23,015 nt of DNA from Flavobacterium sp. (GTDB taxonomy: Bacteria > Bacteroidota > Bacteroidia > Flavobacteriales > Flavobacteriaceae), in contig JASLID010000012.1 in assembly GCA_030153045.1 (NCBI GenBank), forward strand, positions 1 to 23,015, read 5' to 3'. Positions 8,327 through 15,884 of the stretch are shown in pieces. The translations under genes and the position numbers were made by a program. The stretch's first letter is position 1. Every line of letters starts with the position of its first letter. The notes beneath the pieces were generated by a model, which saw only the letters and a list, made by a program, of their open reading frames with translations, had not been told where the DNA came from and searched no databases.

Positions 8327-9175
8327 ATGGCTGCCAGAAAAGCTCCTGTTAGAAAAACACCCGTTAGAAAATCTTCGGCCAAAGCCAAAAAATCAAATTC
8401 CTTCTTTAAAAGTGCTACTTTTTATGGATTGCTTTTTATTTCACTTGTGGCTTTATTAGTATTTAGCCAAAGAAATGTATTAGCCTATTATTTGGGTTTC
8501 AAAACCGATAAAGTGTTTGTTGAAGCTCGAGAAGTTCCGTTGGATAAGGTTTTAGATGCGCATATTGAGAAATCTTTTGGTATCGATATTTCCGAATATC
8601 AGGATAAAATTGTGTGGGACGAGGTAAAAGAAATCGATGGTGGCTACCCCATTGAATTTGTGCTTATTCGTGCCACGGTAGGCAATGATCGTGCCGATTG
8701 CAAGTTTAAAAAATATTGGAAAAAGGCCAAACAGAAGAACTTCATTTGCGGGGCCTATCATTATTATCGTCCCAACGAAAACTCTATTGAACAAGCCGAT
8801 AATTTTATCAAGAACGTTACTTTGGTCGAAGGAGATTTTCCACCCATTTTAGATATCGAAAAACTCCCGGCAGCGCAATCTATCGAGCGTTTGAAGGTAG
8901 GTTTGAAAAAATGGTTGGAAAGAGTCAGCAAACATTATGGTGTAAAACCAATCATTTATTCGAGTGAAAGCTACTACAATGATTTTTTAAAAGAGGACTT
9001 TGAAGATTATCCTTTTTGGATTGCCAATTACAGTGCGTTTTATGAAGATATTGATGACGAATGGTCTATTTGGCAATTGTCTGAAAACGGAAAAATTCCC
9101 GGAATTAAAGGTCCGGTCGATATTAATATTTACAATGGAAATTCGGTTGGAATGAAAGAAATACTGATAAAATAA
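8327..9175 (+). CDS. Membrane-anchored GH25 family lysozyme (muramidase)
   Basis: A 282-residue protein starting at the ATG at 8327; a TTG three bases earlier would add one residue. The first ~25 residues are strongly basic (RKAPVRKTPVRKSSAKAKK), followed by one membrane helix (residues ~32-48, FYGLLFISLVALLVF), giving a type II anchor with the catalytic domain outside the cytoplasm. The GH25 domain has the strand motif FGIDISEYQDKIVWDEV, the FVLIRATVGNDR segment, GAYHYYRPNENS, and the catalytic PPILDIE, with WIANYSAF and WSIWQLSE later. GH25 enzymes cleave the beta-1,4 bond between N-acetylmuramic acid and N-acetylglucosamine. The anchor suggests remodelling of the cell's own wall rather than a phage lysin; that is inference. 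It is closely linked to pssA. Confidence 0.88.
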   Translation: MAARKAPVRKTPVRKSSAKAKKSNSFFKSATFYGLLFISLVALLVFSQRNVLAYYLGFKTDKVFVEAREVPLDKVLDAHIEKSFGIDISEYQDKIVWDEVKEIDGGYPIEFVLIRATVGNDRADCKFKKYWKKAKQKNFICGAYHYYRPNENSIEQADNFIKNVTLVEGDFPPILDIEKLPAAQSIERLKVGLKKWLERVSKHYGVKPIIYSSESYYNDFLKEDFEDYPFWIANYSAFYEDIDDEWSIWQLSENGKIPGIKGPVDINIYNGNSVGMKEILIK

Positions 9176-9296
9176 TTTTTCATCTCATTGTTATTCAATT
9201 ATTTGCGCTTGTGTCGTAAGAATGTCATATCTAATTCAATGTAAGTTTTTGGTGTATTTTCTAGTTACTATTATTCTTGCATTACAATTTTGAATT

Positions 9297-10148
9297 ATGA
9301 AGCAACCAGATTTAGGAAAAAAGATTTTAGAGTTACGCCTTTCTAAAGGTTTAACCCAAAGTGAACTTGCCGAAAAGTGTAATGTGAGTTTAAGAACTAT
9401 TCAGCGTATCGAATTGGCTGAAGTTACACCACGCAGTTACACTATAAAATCCATCTTCTTGGCTTTGGAATATGATTTTTATAATTCAAATGCCTTAACA
9501 GAAAATGAAAAGACGTCATCATTTAAAGTTTGGGTTTTAGACTTGTTTAATTTAAAGAAAAACACAATGAAAAAAGTATCATTTTTATCCATTATTTTAA
9601 TTCTGGTAATGGTAGTCTTGACCAAAAGTGAGAGTCAAGCACAAACGATCAACGGATGGTTTAAAACCGGTAGTAAGTCCAAAAGTTATGAAATAGGACT
9701 TAATAGTTCCGAAAGTAAAACAGGCAAGAAATGCGCCTATATTAAGTCTATAGAAGACGAGATTAAGGGTTTCGGAACGATTATGCAGAGCTGCGATGCT
9801 AAAAATTATCTGGGCAAGCAAATTAAAATGACGGGTTACGTAAAAACAGAAAACGTAGAAAACTGGAGTGGTATGTGGTTGCGTGTAGATTCTAAATACG
9901 GCGGAAAATATTTAAGCTTTGACAACATGCACGATCGCCCTATTAAAGGAGATACGGATTGGGTTAAATGTGAAATTATTTTGAATGTACCTAAAGAAAG
10001 CAGTACATTGAATTTTGGAGTTTTATTAAACGGAACGGGAGAAGTATATTTTGACCGACTTTCTTTTGAAATTCTTGGAGACATTACCACAGAAACATCA
10101 AAAAAGAAAATTCCGGAAAAACCTTCTAATATTGACTTTGAAGATTAG
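9297..10148 (+). CDS. XRE-type HTH protein with membrane segment and extracytoplasmic C-terminal domain
   Basis: A 283-residue protein in three parts. Residues 5-60 are an XRE/Cro HTH domain: KKILELRLSKGLTQSELAEK, then CNVSLRTIQRIELAEVTPR. Residues ~91-115 are a hydrophobic segment beginning MKKVSFLSIILILVMVVL and ending SESQAQT, which looks like a complete signal peptide. The last ~165 residues (NGWFKTGSKSKSYEIGL onward, with YVKTENVENWSGMWLRVD and VYFDRLSFEI) read like a beta-sandwich with two cysteines and resemble carbohydrate-binding-like sensor folds. It may be a one-component transmembrane regulator. Alternatively the internal ATG at 9567 could give a separate secreted protein. It is followed by a strong hairpin terminator; no partner gene is adjacent. 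Confidence 0.72.
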   Translation: MKQPDLGKKILELRLSKGLTQSELAEKCNVSLRTIQRIELAEVTPRSYTIKSIFLALEYDFYNSNALTENEKTSSFKVWVLDLFNLKKNTMKKVSFLSIILILVMVVLTKSESQAQTINGWFKTGSKSKSYEIGLNSSESKTGKKCAYIKSIEDEIKGFGTIMQSCDAKNYLGKQIKMTGYVKTENVENWSGMWLRVDSKYGGKYLSFDNMHDRPIKGDTDWVKCEIILNVPKESSTLNFGVLLNGTGEVYFDRLSFEILGDITTETSKKKIPEKPSNIDFED

Positions 10149-10162
10149 AACTGAAATAAATC

Positions 10163-10207
10163 AAAAATGCATCGAGAATTAATAGTTAAATCTCGATGCA
10201 TTTTTGA
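10163..10207. terminator. Strong hairpin, probable bidirectional terminator
   Basis: A perfect 16-bp inverted repeat, CAAAAATGCATCGAGA (10163-10178) and its complement (10192-10207), with a 13-base loop that can pair partly as well. Both sides end in A/T runs, so it can terminate the HTH gene on the plus strand and the convergent lptB on the minus strand. Confidence 0.85.
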
Positions 10208-10234
10208 TATAATAATTATTTTTTTGTTGAAATT

Positions 10235-10975
10235 TTAAAACTCAATTTTTGTTCTTCTCAACTCAAAGTTTTGACCTAAATATACTCTTCGAACCATTTC
10301 GTCTTCTACCAATTCTTCGGGAATACCTGCTTTAAGAATTCCTCCTTCAAACATTAAATATGTCTTGTCAGTAATGGCTAGTGTTTCCTGTACATTGTGA
10401 TCGGTAATTAAGATACCAATGTTTTTATTTTTCAATTGTGCTACAATTCTTTGAATGTCTTCAACTGCCACTGGGTCAACTCCTGCAAAGGGTTCATCCA
10501 AAAGAATAAACTTAGGATCTGTAGCCAAACAACGCGCAATTTCGGTACGACGACGTTCTCCACCAGACAATAAGTCGCCTCGGTTGGTACGAATGTGTTG
10601 CAAACTGAACTCATCAATTAACGATTCCATTTTAGCCTCTTGTTCTGCTTTCGACAAATTTGTCAATTGTAAAACACTTAGTATATTGTCTTCAATGCTT
10701 AATTTTCTAAAAACTGAGGCTTCTTGTGCTAAATAACCAATACCGTTTTGTGCACGTTTGTACATCGGGTAATCGGTAATGTTCATATCGTCAAGATAGA
10801 TATTGCCGCTATTAGGCTTCACCAATCCTACAATCATATAGAAAGAAGTGGTTTTTCCGGCACCATTTGGACCTAATAAACCCACGATTTCTCCTTGGTT
10901 TACTTCTACCGAAATGCCTTTTACAACACTACGGCCTTTATAGGTTTTGACTAAATTTTCAGCTCTTAATATCAT
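10235..10975 (-). CDS. lptB: LPS export ABC transporter ATP-binding protein LptB
   Basis: A 246-residue ABC ATPase of the LptB type. It has Walker A GPNGAGKT (residues 35-42), the LptB-like GIGYLAQEASVFRKL Q-loop, signature LSGGERRRTEIARC, Walker B FILLDEPFAGVDP and H-loop ITDHNV. It powers extraction of lipopolysaccharide from the inner membrane with LptFG. The length and the YLAQEASVFRKL segment separate it from amino-acid (LivF/LivG) ATPases. The ATG at 10975 is clear. It lies 80 bases downstream of the carboxymuconolactone decarboxylase gene on the same strand, in the conserved Flavobacteriia order kdsD-tatC-CMD-lptB. LptC/F/G are not in this window. Confidence 0.93.
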   Translation of the reverse strand: MILRAENLVKTYKGRSVVKGISVEVNQGEIVGLLGPNGAGKTTSFYMIVGLVKPNSGNIYLDDMNITDYPMYKRAQNGIGYLAQEASVFRKLSIEDNILSVLQLTNLSKAEQEAKMESLIDEFSLQHIRTNRGDLLSGGERRRTEIARCLATDPKFILLDEPFAGVDPVAVEDIQRIVAQLKNKNIGILITDHNVQETLAITDKTYLMFEGGILKAGIPEELVEDEMVRRVYLGQNFELRRTKIEF

Positions 10976-11055
10976 TTTCTTAAGTTCCTAAGTTTTTACA
11001 AATAAACGAATAAACGAAGTCTCAAATAGACCAATTAACAATTAATTAGCTTAGC

Positions 11056-11409
11056 TTATAACTTCGAATCTTCTTCTAACGCTTCCCAAAATTCATAAGC
11101 ACGGCGTAAATGTGGAATAACAATCGTCCCGCCTACTAATGTTGCCACGCTCATGGTTTCCATCATTTCTTCTTTGGTCACCCCTAATTTGAAACAAGTT
11201 TCCAAGTGGTATTTGATGCAATCGTCACAACGTAAAACTGCCGATGCTACTAAACCCAACAATTCTTTAGTACGTGTGTCTAAAGCACCTTCGGCATAGG
11301 TATTCGTGTCAAGATTAAAAATCCTTTTGATGACTTTATTGTTGTCATTTAATAATTTTTCGTTCATTTTAGAACGGTAATCGTTGAATTCTTTTACTAA
11401 ATCAGACAT
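11056..11409 (-). CDS. Carboxymuconolactone decarboxylase / AhpD-like family protein
   Basis: A 117-residue small helical protein. It has the AhpD-fold core DTRTKELLGLVASAVLRC followed by CDDCIKYHLETCFKLGVT, where CxxC and the downstream His are the redox motif of AhpD-like proteins. MMETMSVATLVGGTIVIPHL follows. Members act as alkylhydroperoxidase-type thiol enzymes or decarboxylases; the CxxC-x3-H arrangement favours a peroxidase-like role, but the substrate is unknown. Its ATG overlaps the end of tatC by eight bases, so it is translated from the same message. Confidence 0.88.
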   Translation of the reverse strand: MSDLVKEFNDYRSKMNEKLLNDNNKVIKRIFNLDTNTYAEGALDTRTKELLGLVASAVLRCDDCIKYHLETCFKLGVTKEEMMETMSVATLVGGTIVIPHLRRAYEFWEALEEDSKL

Positions 11410-12214
11410 CTTTTATCTCTTTTTTTACTACGAAAGCCGATATTAAAATACTGACTTCATAAATTAATAACATTGGAACTGCGACAGTTACCTGGCTTAC
11501 AACATCAGGAGGAGTTACTATAGCGGCAATAATTAAAACACCTACAACAGCATACTTTCTGATTTCTCTTAAGAAAGTAGGAGTAACTAAACCTAATTTG
11601 GTTAAAAAATAAATGATGATTGGGAGTTCAAAAAACAAGCCACTGGCAATCACTGACGTTTTGATCATTCCGATATAGGATTCTAAATTGAATTCATTTT
11701 GTACAATTTCGCTCACTTTAAAAGTCGCCACAAAGTTGATTGACATGGGTACAATAACAAAGTAACCAAATAACACACCTATGAAGAATAGTATAGAAGC
11801 TACAAATATGAATAATTTGGCGTGTTTTCGCTCTTTTTCATACAATGCAGGGCTTATAAACTTCCACAATTCCCAAAGAATGTATGGAAATCCGAGTATG
11901 AATCCGGCAGTAATGCACGTCCACACAAATACATTTACTTGTCCTTCCATACTTGTGTTTTGTATGGTAAAAGGCAATTCTTCTATGCAAATGGTTTCAG
12001 CAAAGCCTAGGTAATGAGAAGCATCACAAAAAAAGCGATACGTCACAAAACTGGGTCTTGTAGGACCAAAGATAATATCATCAAAAATAAAATCGCTCAC
12101 AAAGTAAATTGCAATCGCTAAAACGATAATTGCAATCGAACTTCTAACCAATAACCATCTTAATTCTTCAAGATGATCTAAAAAGGACATTTCGTTTAGG
12201 TTCTTCTTTGCCAT
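11402..12214 (-). CDS. tatC: Twin-arginine translocase subunit TatC
   Basis: A 270-residue six-helix membrane protein with the TatC N-terminus EMSFLDHLEELRWLLVRS, which contains the conserved FxxHLxELR element that recognises twin-arginine signals. Characteristic downstream motifs include FKVSEIVQNEFNLESYIGM and FELPIIIYFLTKLGLVTP, and RKYAVVGVLIIAAIVTPPD ends in the conserved P-D. TatC is the receptor of the Tat pathway, which exports folded proteins. The start ATG lies one base after the kdsD stop, giving close coupling, and the end overlaps the AhpD-like gene. No tatA/tatB gene is in the window. A predicted Tat substrate (the threonine aldolase-like protein) is encoded about 7.5 kb away. 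Confidence 0.95.
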   Translation of the reverse strand: MAKKNLNEMSFLDHLEELRWLLVRSSIAIIVLAIAIYFVSDFIFDDIIFGPTRPSFVTYRFFCDASHYLGFAETICIEELPFTIQNTSMEGQVNVFVWTCITAGFILGFPYILWELWKFISPALYEKERKHAKLFIFVASILFFIGVLFGYFVIVPMSINFVATFKVSEIVQNEFNLESYIGMIKTSVIASGLFFELPIIIYFLTKLGLVTPTFLREIRKYAVVGVLIIAAIVTPPDVVSQVTVAVPMLLIYEVSILISAFVVKKEIKDV

Positions 12215-12215
12215 T

Positions 12216-13181
12216 TTATATAATTCCTTCTTTTAAAATATCGTGAATGTGTAAAATGCCAACATATTTATTTTCGTCAAAAACAACCAATTGTGTAATC
12301 GAAAAATCTTCCATGATGTTAAAAGCATCAATAACCATCGAGTTCAATTGCACCGTTTTAGGATTTACCGTCATGATTTCTTTAGCAGTAAGACCAGCAA
12401 TGGTTTCGGTTTTGTTTAGCATTCTACGAATATCTCCATCAGTGATAATTCCAATTAATTTTTCGTCTTCTATTACAGCTGTTACACCCAAACGTTTTTC
12501 GGAAATTTCTACAATAGCATCTTTTATCGATGAATTTGGACTCACCATTGGTTTGTGCGTTCTGTCCAACATATCGCTTACACGCAACAATAATTTTTTA
12601 CCTAAAGCGCCACCTGGATGGTATTTGGCAAAATCTTCACTTTTAAAATTTCTCATTTCCATTAAGGAAACGGCTAAGGCATCGCCTAAAACCAATTGAG
12701 CTGTTGTGCTGTTTGTTGGAGCTAAATTATTTGGGCAAGATTCATTATCCACATGAGCATTAATGACCATGTTCGATTCTTTTCCTAAATAAGAAGTCAG
12801 ATTAGCAGTAATTCCAATTAAGGTGTTGCCATATCTTTTTAATAAGGGTACTAAAACTTTAATCTCAGGGCTGTTGCCGCTTTTTGATATGCAAATCACC
12901 ACATCATCAGGTTGCACCATGCCTAAATCACCATGAATGGCTTCGGCAGCGTGTAAAAACATCGATGGCGTTCCTGTAGAATTGAAAGTAGCGACCATTT
13001 TTTGTGCTATGATGGCGCTTTTTCCTATTCCGGTAACGACTAAACGGCCTTTGTTTTGGTAAATTGTTTCTACCGATTTTGCAAAATCATCAGTCAAATA
13101 ACCAACAAGGTTTGCAATTGATTCACTTTCAGAGAGAATGGTTTTTTTAGCGGACGCCAAAATATTTTCTTTTGATATCAA
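12216..13181 (-). CDS. kdsD: Arabinose-5-phosphate isomerase (SIS plus two CBS domains)
   Basis: A 321-residue protein of the KdsD/KpsF/GutQ family and usual length. The SIS domain (about residues 30-170) contains GRLVVTGIGKSAIIAQKM, HAAEAIHGDLGMVQ and VICISKSGNSPEIK. Two CBS domains fill residues ~200-321 (MLDRTHKPMVSPNSSI, GIITDGDIRRML, EIMTVNPKTV, VGILHIHDIL). It converts ribulose-5-phosphate to arabinose-5-phosphate for Kdo synthesis in LPS, which suits its operon with lptB. The best start is TTG at 13181 (TTG ATA TCA AAA), since no upstream ATG exists in frame before recQ's promoter. It is divergent from recQ across 84 bases. Confidence 0.9.
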   Translation of the reverse strand: MISKENILASAKKTILSESESIANLVGYLTDDFAKSVETIYQNKGRLVVTGIGKSAIIAQKMVATFNSTGTPSMFLHAAEAIHGDLGMVQPDDVVICISKSGNSPEIKVLVPLLKRYGNTLIGITANLTSYLGKESNMVINAHVDNESCPNNLAPTNSTTAQLVLGDALAVSLMEMRNFKSEDFAKYHPGGALGKKLLLRVSDMLDRTHKPMVSPNSSIKDAIVEISEKRLGVTAVIEDEKLIGIITDGDIRRMLNKTETIAGLTAKEIMTVNPKTVQLNSMVIDAFNIMEDFSITQLVVFDENKYVGILHIHDILKEGII

Positions 13182-13198
13182 AGCAGAAAAGTTTTAAA

Positions 13199-13229
13199 TT
13201 TGTGTATGTAAAAGAAATTTGTATCTTTA
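13199..13229 (+). promoter_or_regulatory. recQ promoter (Bacteroidota -33/-7)
   Basis: TTTG (13199-13202) and TATCTTTA (13222-13229) are separated by 19 bases, matching the Bacteroidota TTTG / TAnnTTTG promoter with one mismatch in the -7 box. It lies 36 bases upstream of the recQ ATG. Confidence 0.6.
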
Positions 13230-13265
13230 TGTGTGCAAATTTATATAAAATACTATAACTAAAGA

Positions 13266-15461
13266 ATGAATTCACACGAAATTGATATTCATAAGGAATT
13301 AAAAAAATATTTTGGCTTTAGCCAATTCAAAGGTTTACAGGAACAAGTTGTTAAAAGTATTATTACAAGGCACAATACATTTGTAATTATGCCTACTGGT
13401 GGTGGAAAATCGTTATGTTACCAACTGCCAGCTTTAACTCAAGAAGGTACTGCCATTGTAGTTTCTCCCCTAATTGCTTTGATGAAAAATCAAGTGGATG
13501 CTATTAGAAGTTTGTCTTCAGAGCACGGGATTGCACACGTCCTTAATTCATCATTAACCAAAACCGAAATTAATCAAGTTAAAAAGGATATTTCTTCCGG
13601 TTTAACCAAGTTATTATATGTTGCTCCCGAATCGTTAACCAAAGACGAGTATGTTGCTTTTCTGCAAAATGAAAAAATATCATTTGTAGCTATTGATGAA
13701 GCGCATTGTATTTCAGAATGGGGGCATGATTTCAGACCAGAATACCGTAATTTAAAAAATATTATCAAGCAATTAGGTGATGTGCCTATTATTGGGTTAA
13801 CGGCTACGGCTACACCAAAAGTACAGGAAGACATCCTGAAGAATTTGGATATGCCTGATGCTAATACTTTTAAAGCATCATTTAACAGGCCTAATTTATT
13901 TTACGAAGTACGTACTAAAACTAAAAATGTAGAAGGCGATATTATTCGTTTTATCAAACAGCATAAAGGAAAATCAGGCGTAATCTATTGCCTTTCTCGT
14001 AAGAAAGTAGAAGCTATTGCCGAAGTTTTACAAGTCAACGGAATTTCTGCGGTTCCTTACCATGCAGGATTAGATGCTAAAACACGTGCCAAACACCAAG
14101 ACATGTTCTTAATGGAAGATGTTGATGTTGTGGTGGCAACCATTGCTTTTGGAATGGGGATTGACAAACCAGACGTGCGTTTTGTAATTCATCATGATAT
14201 TCCAAAATCACTCGAAAGTTATTATCAGGAAACAGGTCGTGCCGGTCGTGATGGTGGCGAAGGACATTGTTTGGCTTACTACTCTTACAAAGATGTGGAG
14301 AAGTTAGAGAAATTCATGTCTGGGAAACCAGTAGCTGAACAAGAAGTGGGCTTTGCCTTACTGCAAGAAGTGGTAGCATACGCCGAAACATCCATGTCAC
14401 GTCGAAAATTCTTATTGCATTATTTTGGTGAAGAATTCGACAATGAAACTGGCGAAGGTGGAGATATGGACGATAACGTTCGTAATCCAAAACCACAAGT
14501 GGAAGCCAAAGACCAAGTAGTAAAATTACTTCAAGTTATTCGCGATACCAAACATACTTACAAATCTAAGGAGATTGTCTATACGCTCATGGGGAAAGTT
14601 AACGCCATGATTAAAGCGCATAGAACAGATGCTCAGAAGTTTTTTGGTTGTGGAAAAGACCACGACGAACGCTATTGGATGGCGGTACTTCGATTGGCTT
14701 TAGTGGATGGCCTTTTATCAAAAGATATTGAAACTTACGGAATCATAAAAGTGACACCAAAAGGATTGGATTATATTAAAAATCCGCAATCTTTCATGAT
14801 GTCTGAAGACCACGAATACAATGAAAGCGAAGACGAAGCGATAGTAACAGCGGCCAAAGCAACTGGAACTGCCGACGAAGCTTTAATGACCATGTTACGC
14901 GATTTGCGTAAAAAAGAAGCGAAGAAACTAGGTGTTCCTCCATTTGTGGTTTTTCAAGATCCATCATTAGAAGACATGGCGCTTAAATATCCTATTTCTG
15001 TAGATGAATTGAGTAATGTGCATGGAGTAGGAGAAGGGAAGGCCAAAAAATATGGACCTCCATTTGTGCAATTAATTGCCCGTTATGTAGAAGATAATGA
15101 TATCGTTCGTCCGGATGATTTGGTGGTAAAATCTACCGGAGCCAACTCTGGACTGAAGTTGTATATCATTCAAAATATAGATCGAAAATTGTCGCTTAAT
15201 GATATCGCTAAAGCCAAAGGTTTAGATATGGATGCGTTGCTGAAAGAAATGGAGCAAATTGTATATTCCGGAACCAAATTGAATATCAAATATTGGATTG
15301 ACGATATTTTAGACGAAGATCAACAAGAGGAAATTCACGATTATTATATGGATTCCGAATCCGATAATATCAACGATGCTTTAAAAGAATTTGATGGCGA
15401 TTATGATACTGAAGAATTACGTTTAATGCGAATAAAATTCATTAGCGAAGTAGCGAATTAA
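13266..15461 (+). CDS. recQ: ATP-dependent DNA helicase RecQ (zinc cysteines absent)
   Basis: A 731-residue superfamily 2 helicase. The RecA-like domains carry Walker A PTGGGKSLCYQLPAL (near residue 40), VVSPLIALMKNQVD, DEAHCISEWGHDFRPEYR, GLTATATPKVQED, and the motif VI-like ETGRAGRDGGEG. A winged-helix RQC region and an HRDC-like segment (LRDLRKKEAKKLGVPPFVVF) follow. The acidic C-terminal extension (about residues 620-731) resembles a helix-turn-helix tail of Bacteroidota RecQ. RecQ unwinds DNA 3' to 5' in repair and recombination. The zinc-binding segment after SRRKFLLHYFGEEF (residues ~375-410) lacks the four cysteines of Escherichia coli RecQ, replaced by an acidic stretch. It ends in a bidirectional hairpin terminator. 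Confidence 0.93.
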   Translation: MNSHEIDIHKELKKYFGFSQFKGLQEQVVKSIITRHNTFVIMPTGGGKSLCYQLPALTQEGTAIVVSPLIALMKNQVDAIRSLSSEHGIAHVLNSSLTKTEINQVKKDISSGLTKLLYVAPESLTKDEYVAFLQNEKISFVAIDEAHCISEWGHDFRPEYRNLKNIIKQLGDVPIIGLTATATPKVQEDILKNLDMPDANTFKASFNRPNLFYEVRTKTKNVEGDIIRFIKQHKGKSGVIYCLSRKKVEAIAEVLQVNGISAVPYHAGLDAKTRAKHQDMFLMEDVDVVVATIAFGMGIDKPDVRFVIHHDIPKSLESYYQETGRAGRDGGEGHCLAYYSYKDVEKLEKFMSGKPVAEQEVGFALLQEVVAYAETSMSRRKFLLHYFGEEFDNETGEGGDMDDNVRNPKPQVEAKDQVVKLLQVIRDTKHTYKSKEIVYTLMGKVNAMIKAHRTDAQKFFGCGKDHDERYWMAVLRLALVDGLLSKDIETYGIIKVTPKGLDYIKNPQSFMMSEDHEYNESEDEAIVTAAKATGTADEALMTMLRDLRKKEAKKLGVPPFVVFQDPSLEDMALKYPISVDELSNVHGVGEGKAKKYGPPFVQLIARYVEDNDIVRPDDLVVKSTGANSGLKLYIIQNIDRKLSLNDIAKAKGLDMDALLKEMEQIVYSGTKLNIKYWIDDILDEDQQEEIHDYYMDSESDNINDALKEFDGDYDTEELRLMRIKFISEVAN

Positions 15462-15493
15462 AAAAGGGAAGCTTAGTCAAGCTTCCCTTTTTT
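15460..15493. terminator. Bidirectional hairpin terminator between recQ and a small gene
   Basis: A 15-bp stem with arm AAAAAAGGGAAGCTT at 15460-15474 and its complement at 15479-15493, closed by the loop AGTC. The A run and T run flank the stem, so it terminates both the plus-strand recQ and the convergent small minus-strand gene. It overlaps the last base or two of both stop codons. Confidence 0.88.
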
Positions 15494-15737
15494 AATTTTC
15501 ATCAGAATAAACCTCTCCACGATGCGGTTTCAAAGCATCACGAACTTGAATCATATTTTCGTCAGTGACCACCATAAAAGCAATGGCGTACATGTCGTTT
15601 ATGATTTCAAATCCAGTAATGTTTATTGGAAATTTTTCAATTGCGATATATTCTTTTAAATGAATTTCGTGGTGTTCGGCTGTTTTAGCAGCAGCAGGAC
15701 CTCGGAAATCCCAAATGAGTTTTATGTGTCGTGACAT
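15492..15737 (-). CDS. Small conserved hypothetical protein (81 aa)
   Basis: An 81-residue protein that I cannot assign to a named family. It begins MSRHIKLIWDFRGPAAAKT, has a histidine-rich segment (AEHHEIHLKEY) and an alternating beta pattern (FEIINDMYAIAFMVVTDEN), suggesting a small alpha/beta fold without membrane segments. Its codon use matches its neighbours. Support for a real gene comes from a well-placed TACCTTTG promoter box upstream and from sharing a bidirectional terminator with recQ. The role is unknown. Confidence 0.7.
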   Translation of the reverse strand: MSRHIKLIWDFRGPAAAKTAEHHEIHLKEYIAIEKFPINITGFEIINDMYAIAFMVVTDENMIQVRDALKPHRGEVYSDEN

Positions 15738-15763
15738 TTATAAGGCGCTAAAGTTTTGAGCCG

Positions 15764-15771
15764 CAAAGGTA
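15764..15771 (-). promoter_or_regulatory. Candidate -7 box for the 81-aa protein gene
   Basis: On the minus strand TACCTTTG matches TAnnTTTG exactly and lies 26 bases before the start codon. A TTG about 16 bases further upstream is a poor -33 candidate. Confidence 0.5.
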
Positions 15772-15848
15772 CAAAGGTTTTAGGTTTCAAGAATAAACAA
15801 ATAAACAAATCCACGCATCCACCAGAATAGAAATCCACTTCAAATTAT

Positions 15849-15856
15849 TACTTTTG
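15849..15856 (+). promoter_or_regulatory. Candidate -7 box for the FAD-dependent protein gene
   Basis: TACTTTTG matches TAnnTTTG and lies 28 bases upstream of the ATG at 15885. No -33 TTTG is visible at the usual distance. Confidence 0.45.
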
Positions 15857-15884
15857 CATCAGATTGTCTAAATAATCTAAAAAA

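Noticed and set aside
12247..12699. A 150-codon plus-strand frame inside kdsD
   Set aside because: It is fully antisense to the conserved SIS/CBS coding sequence and has no recognisable domain.
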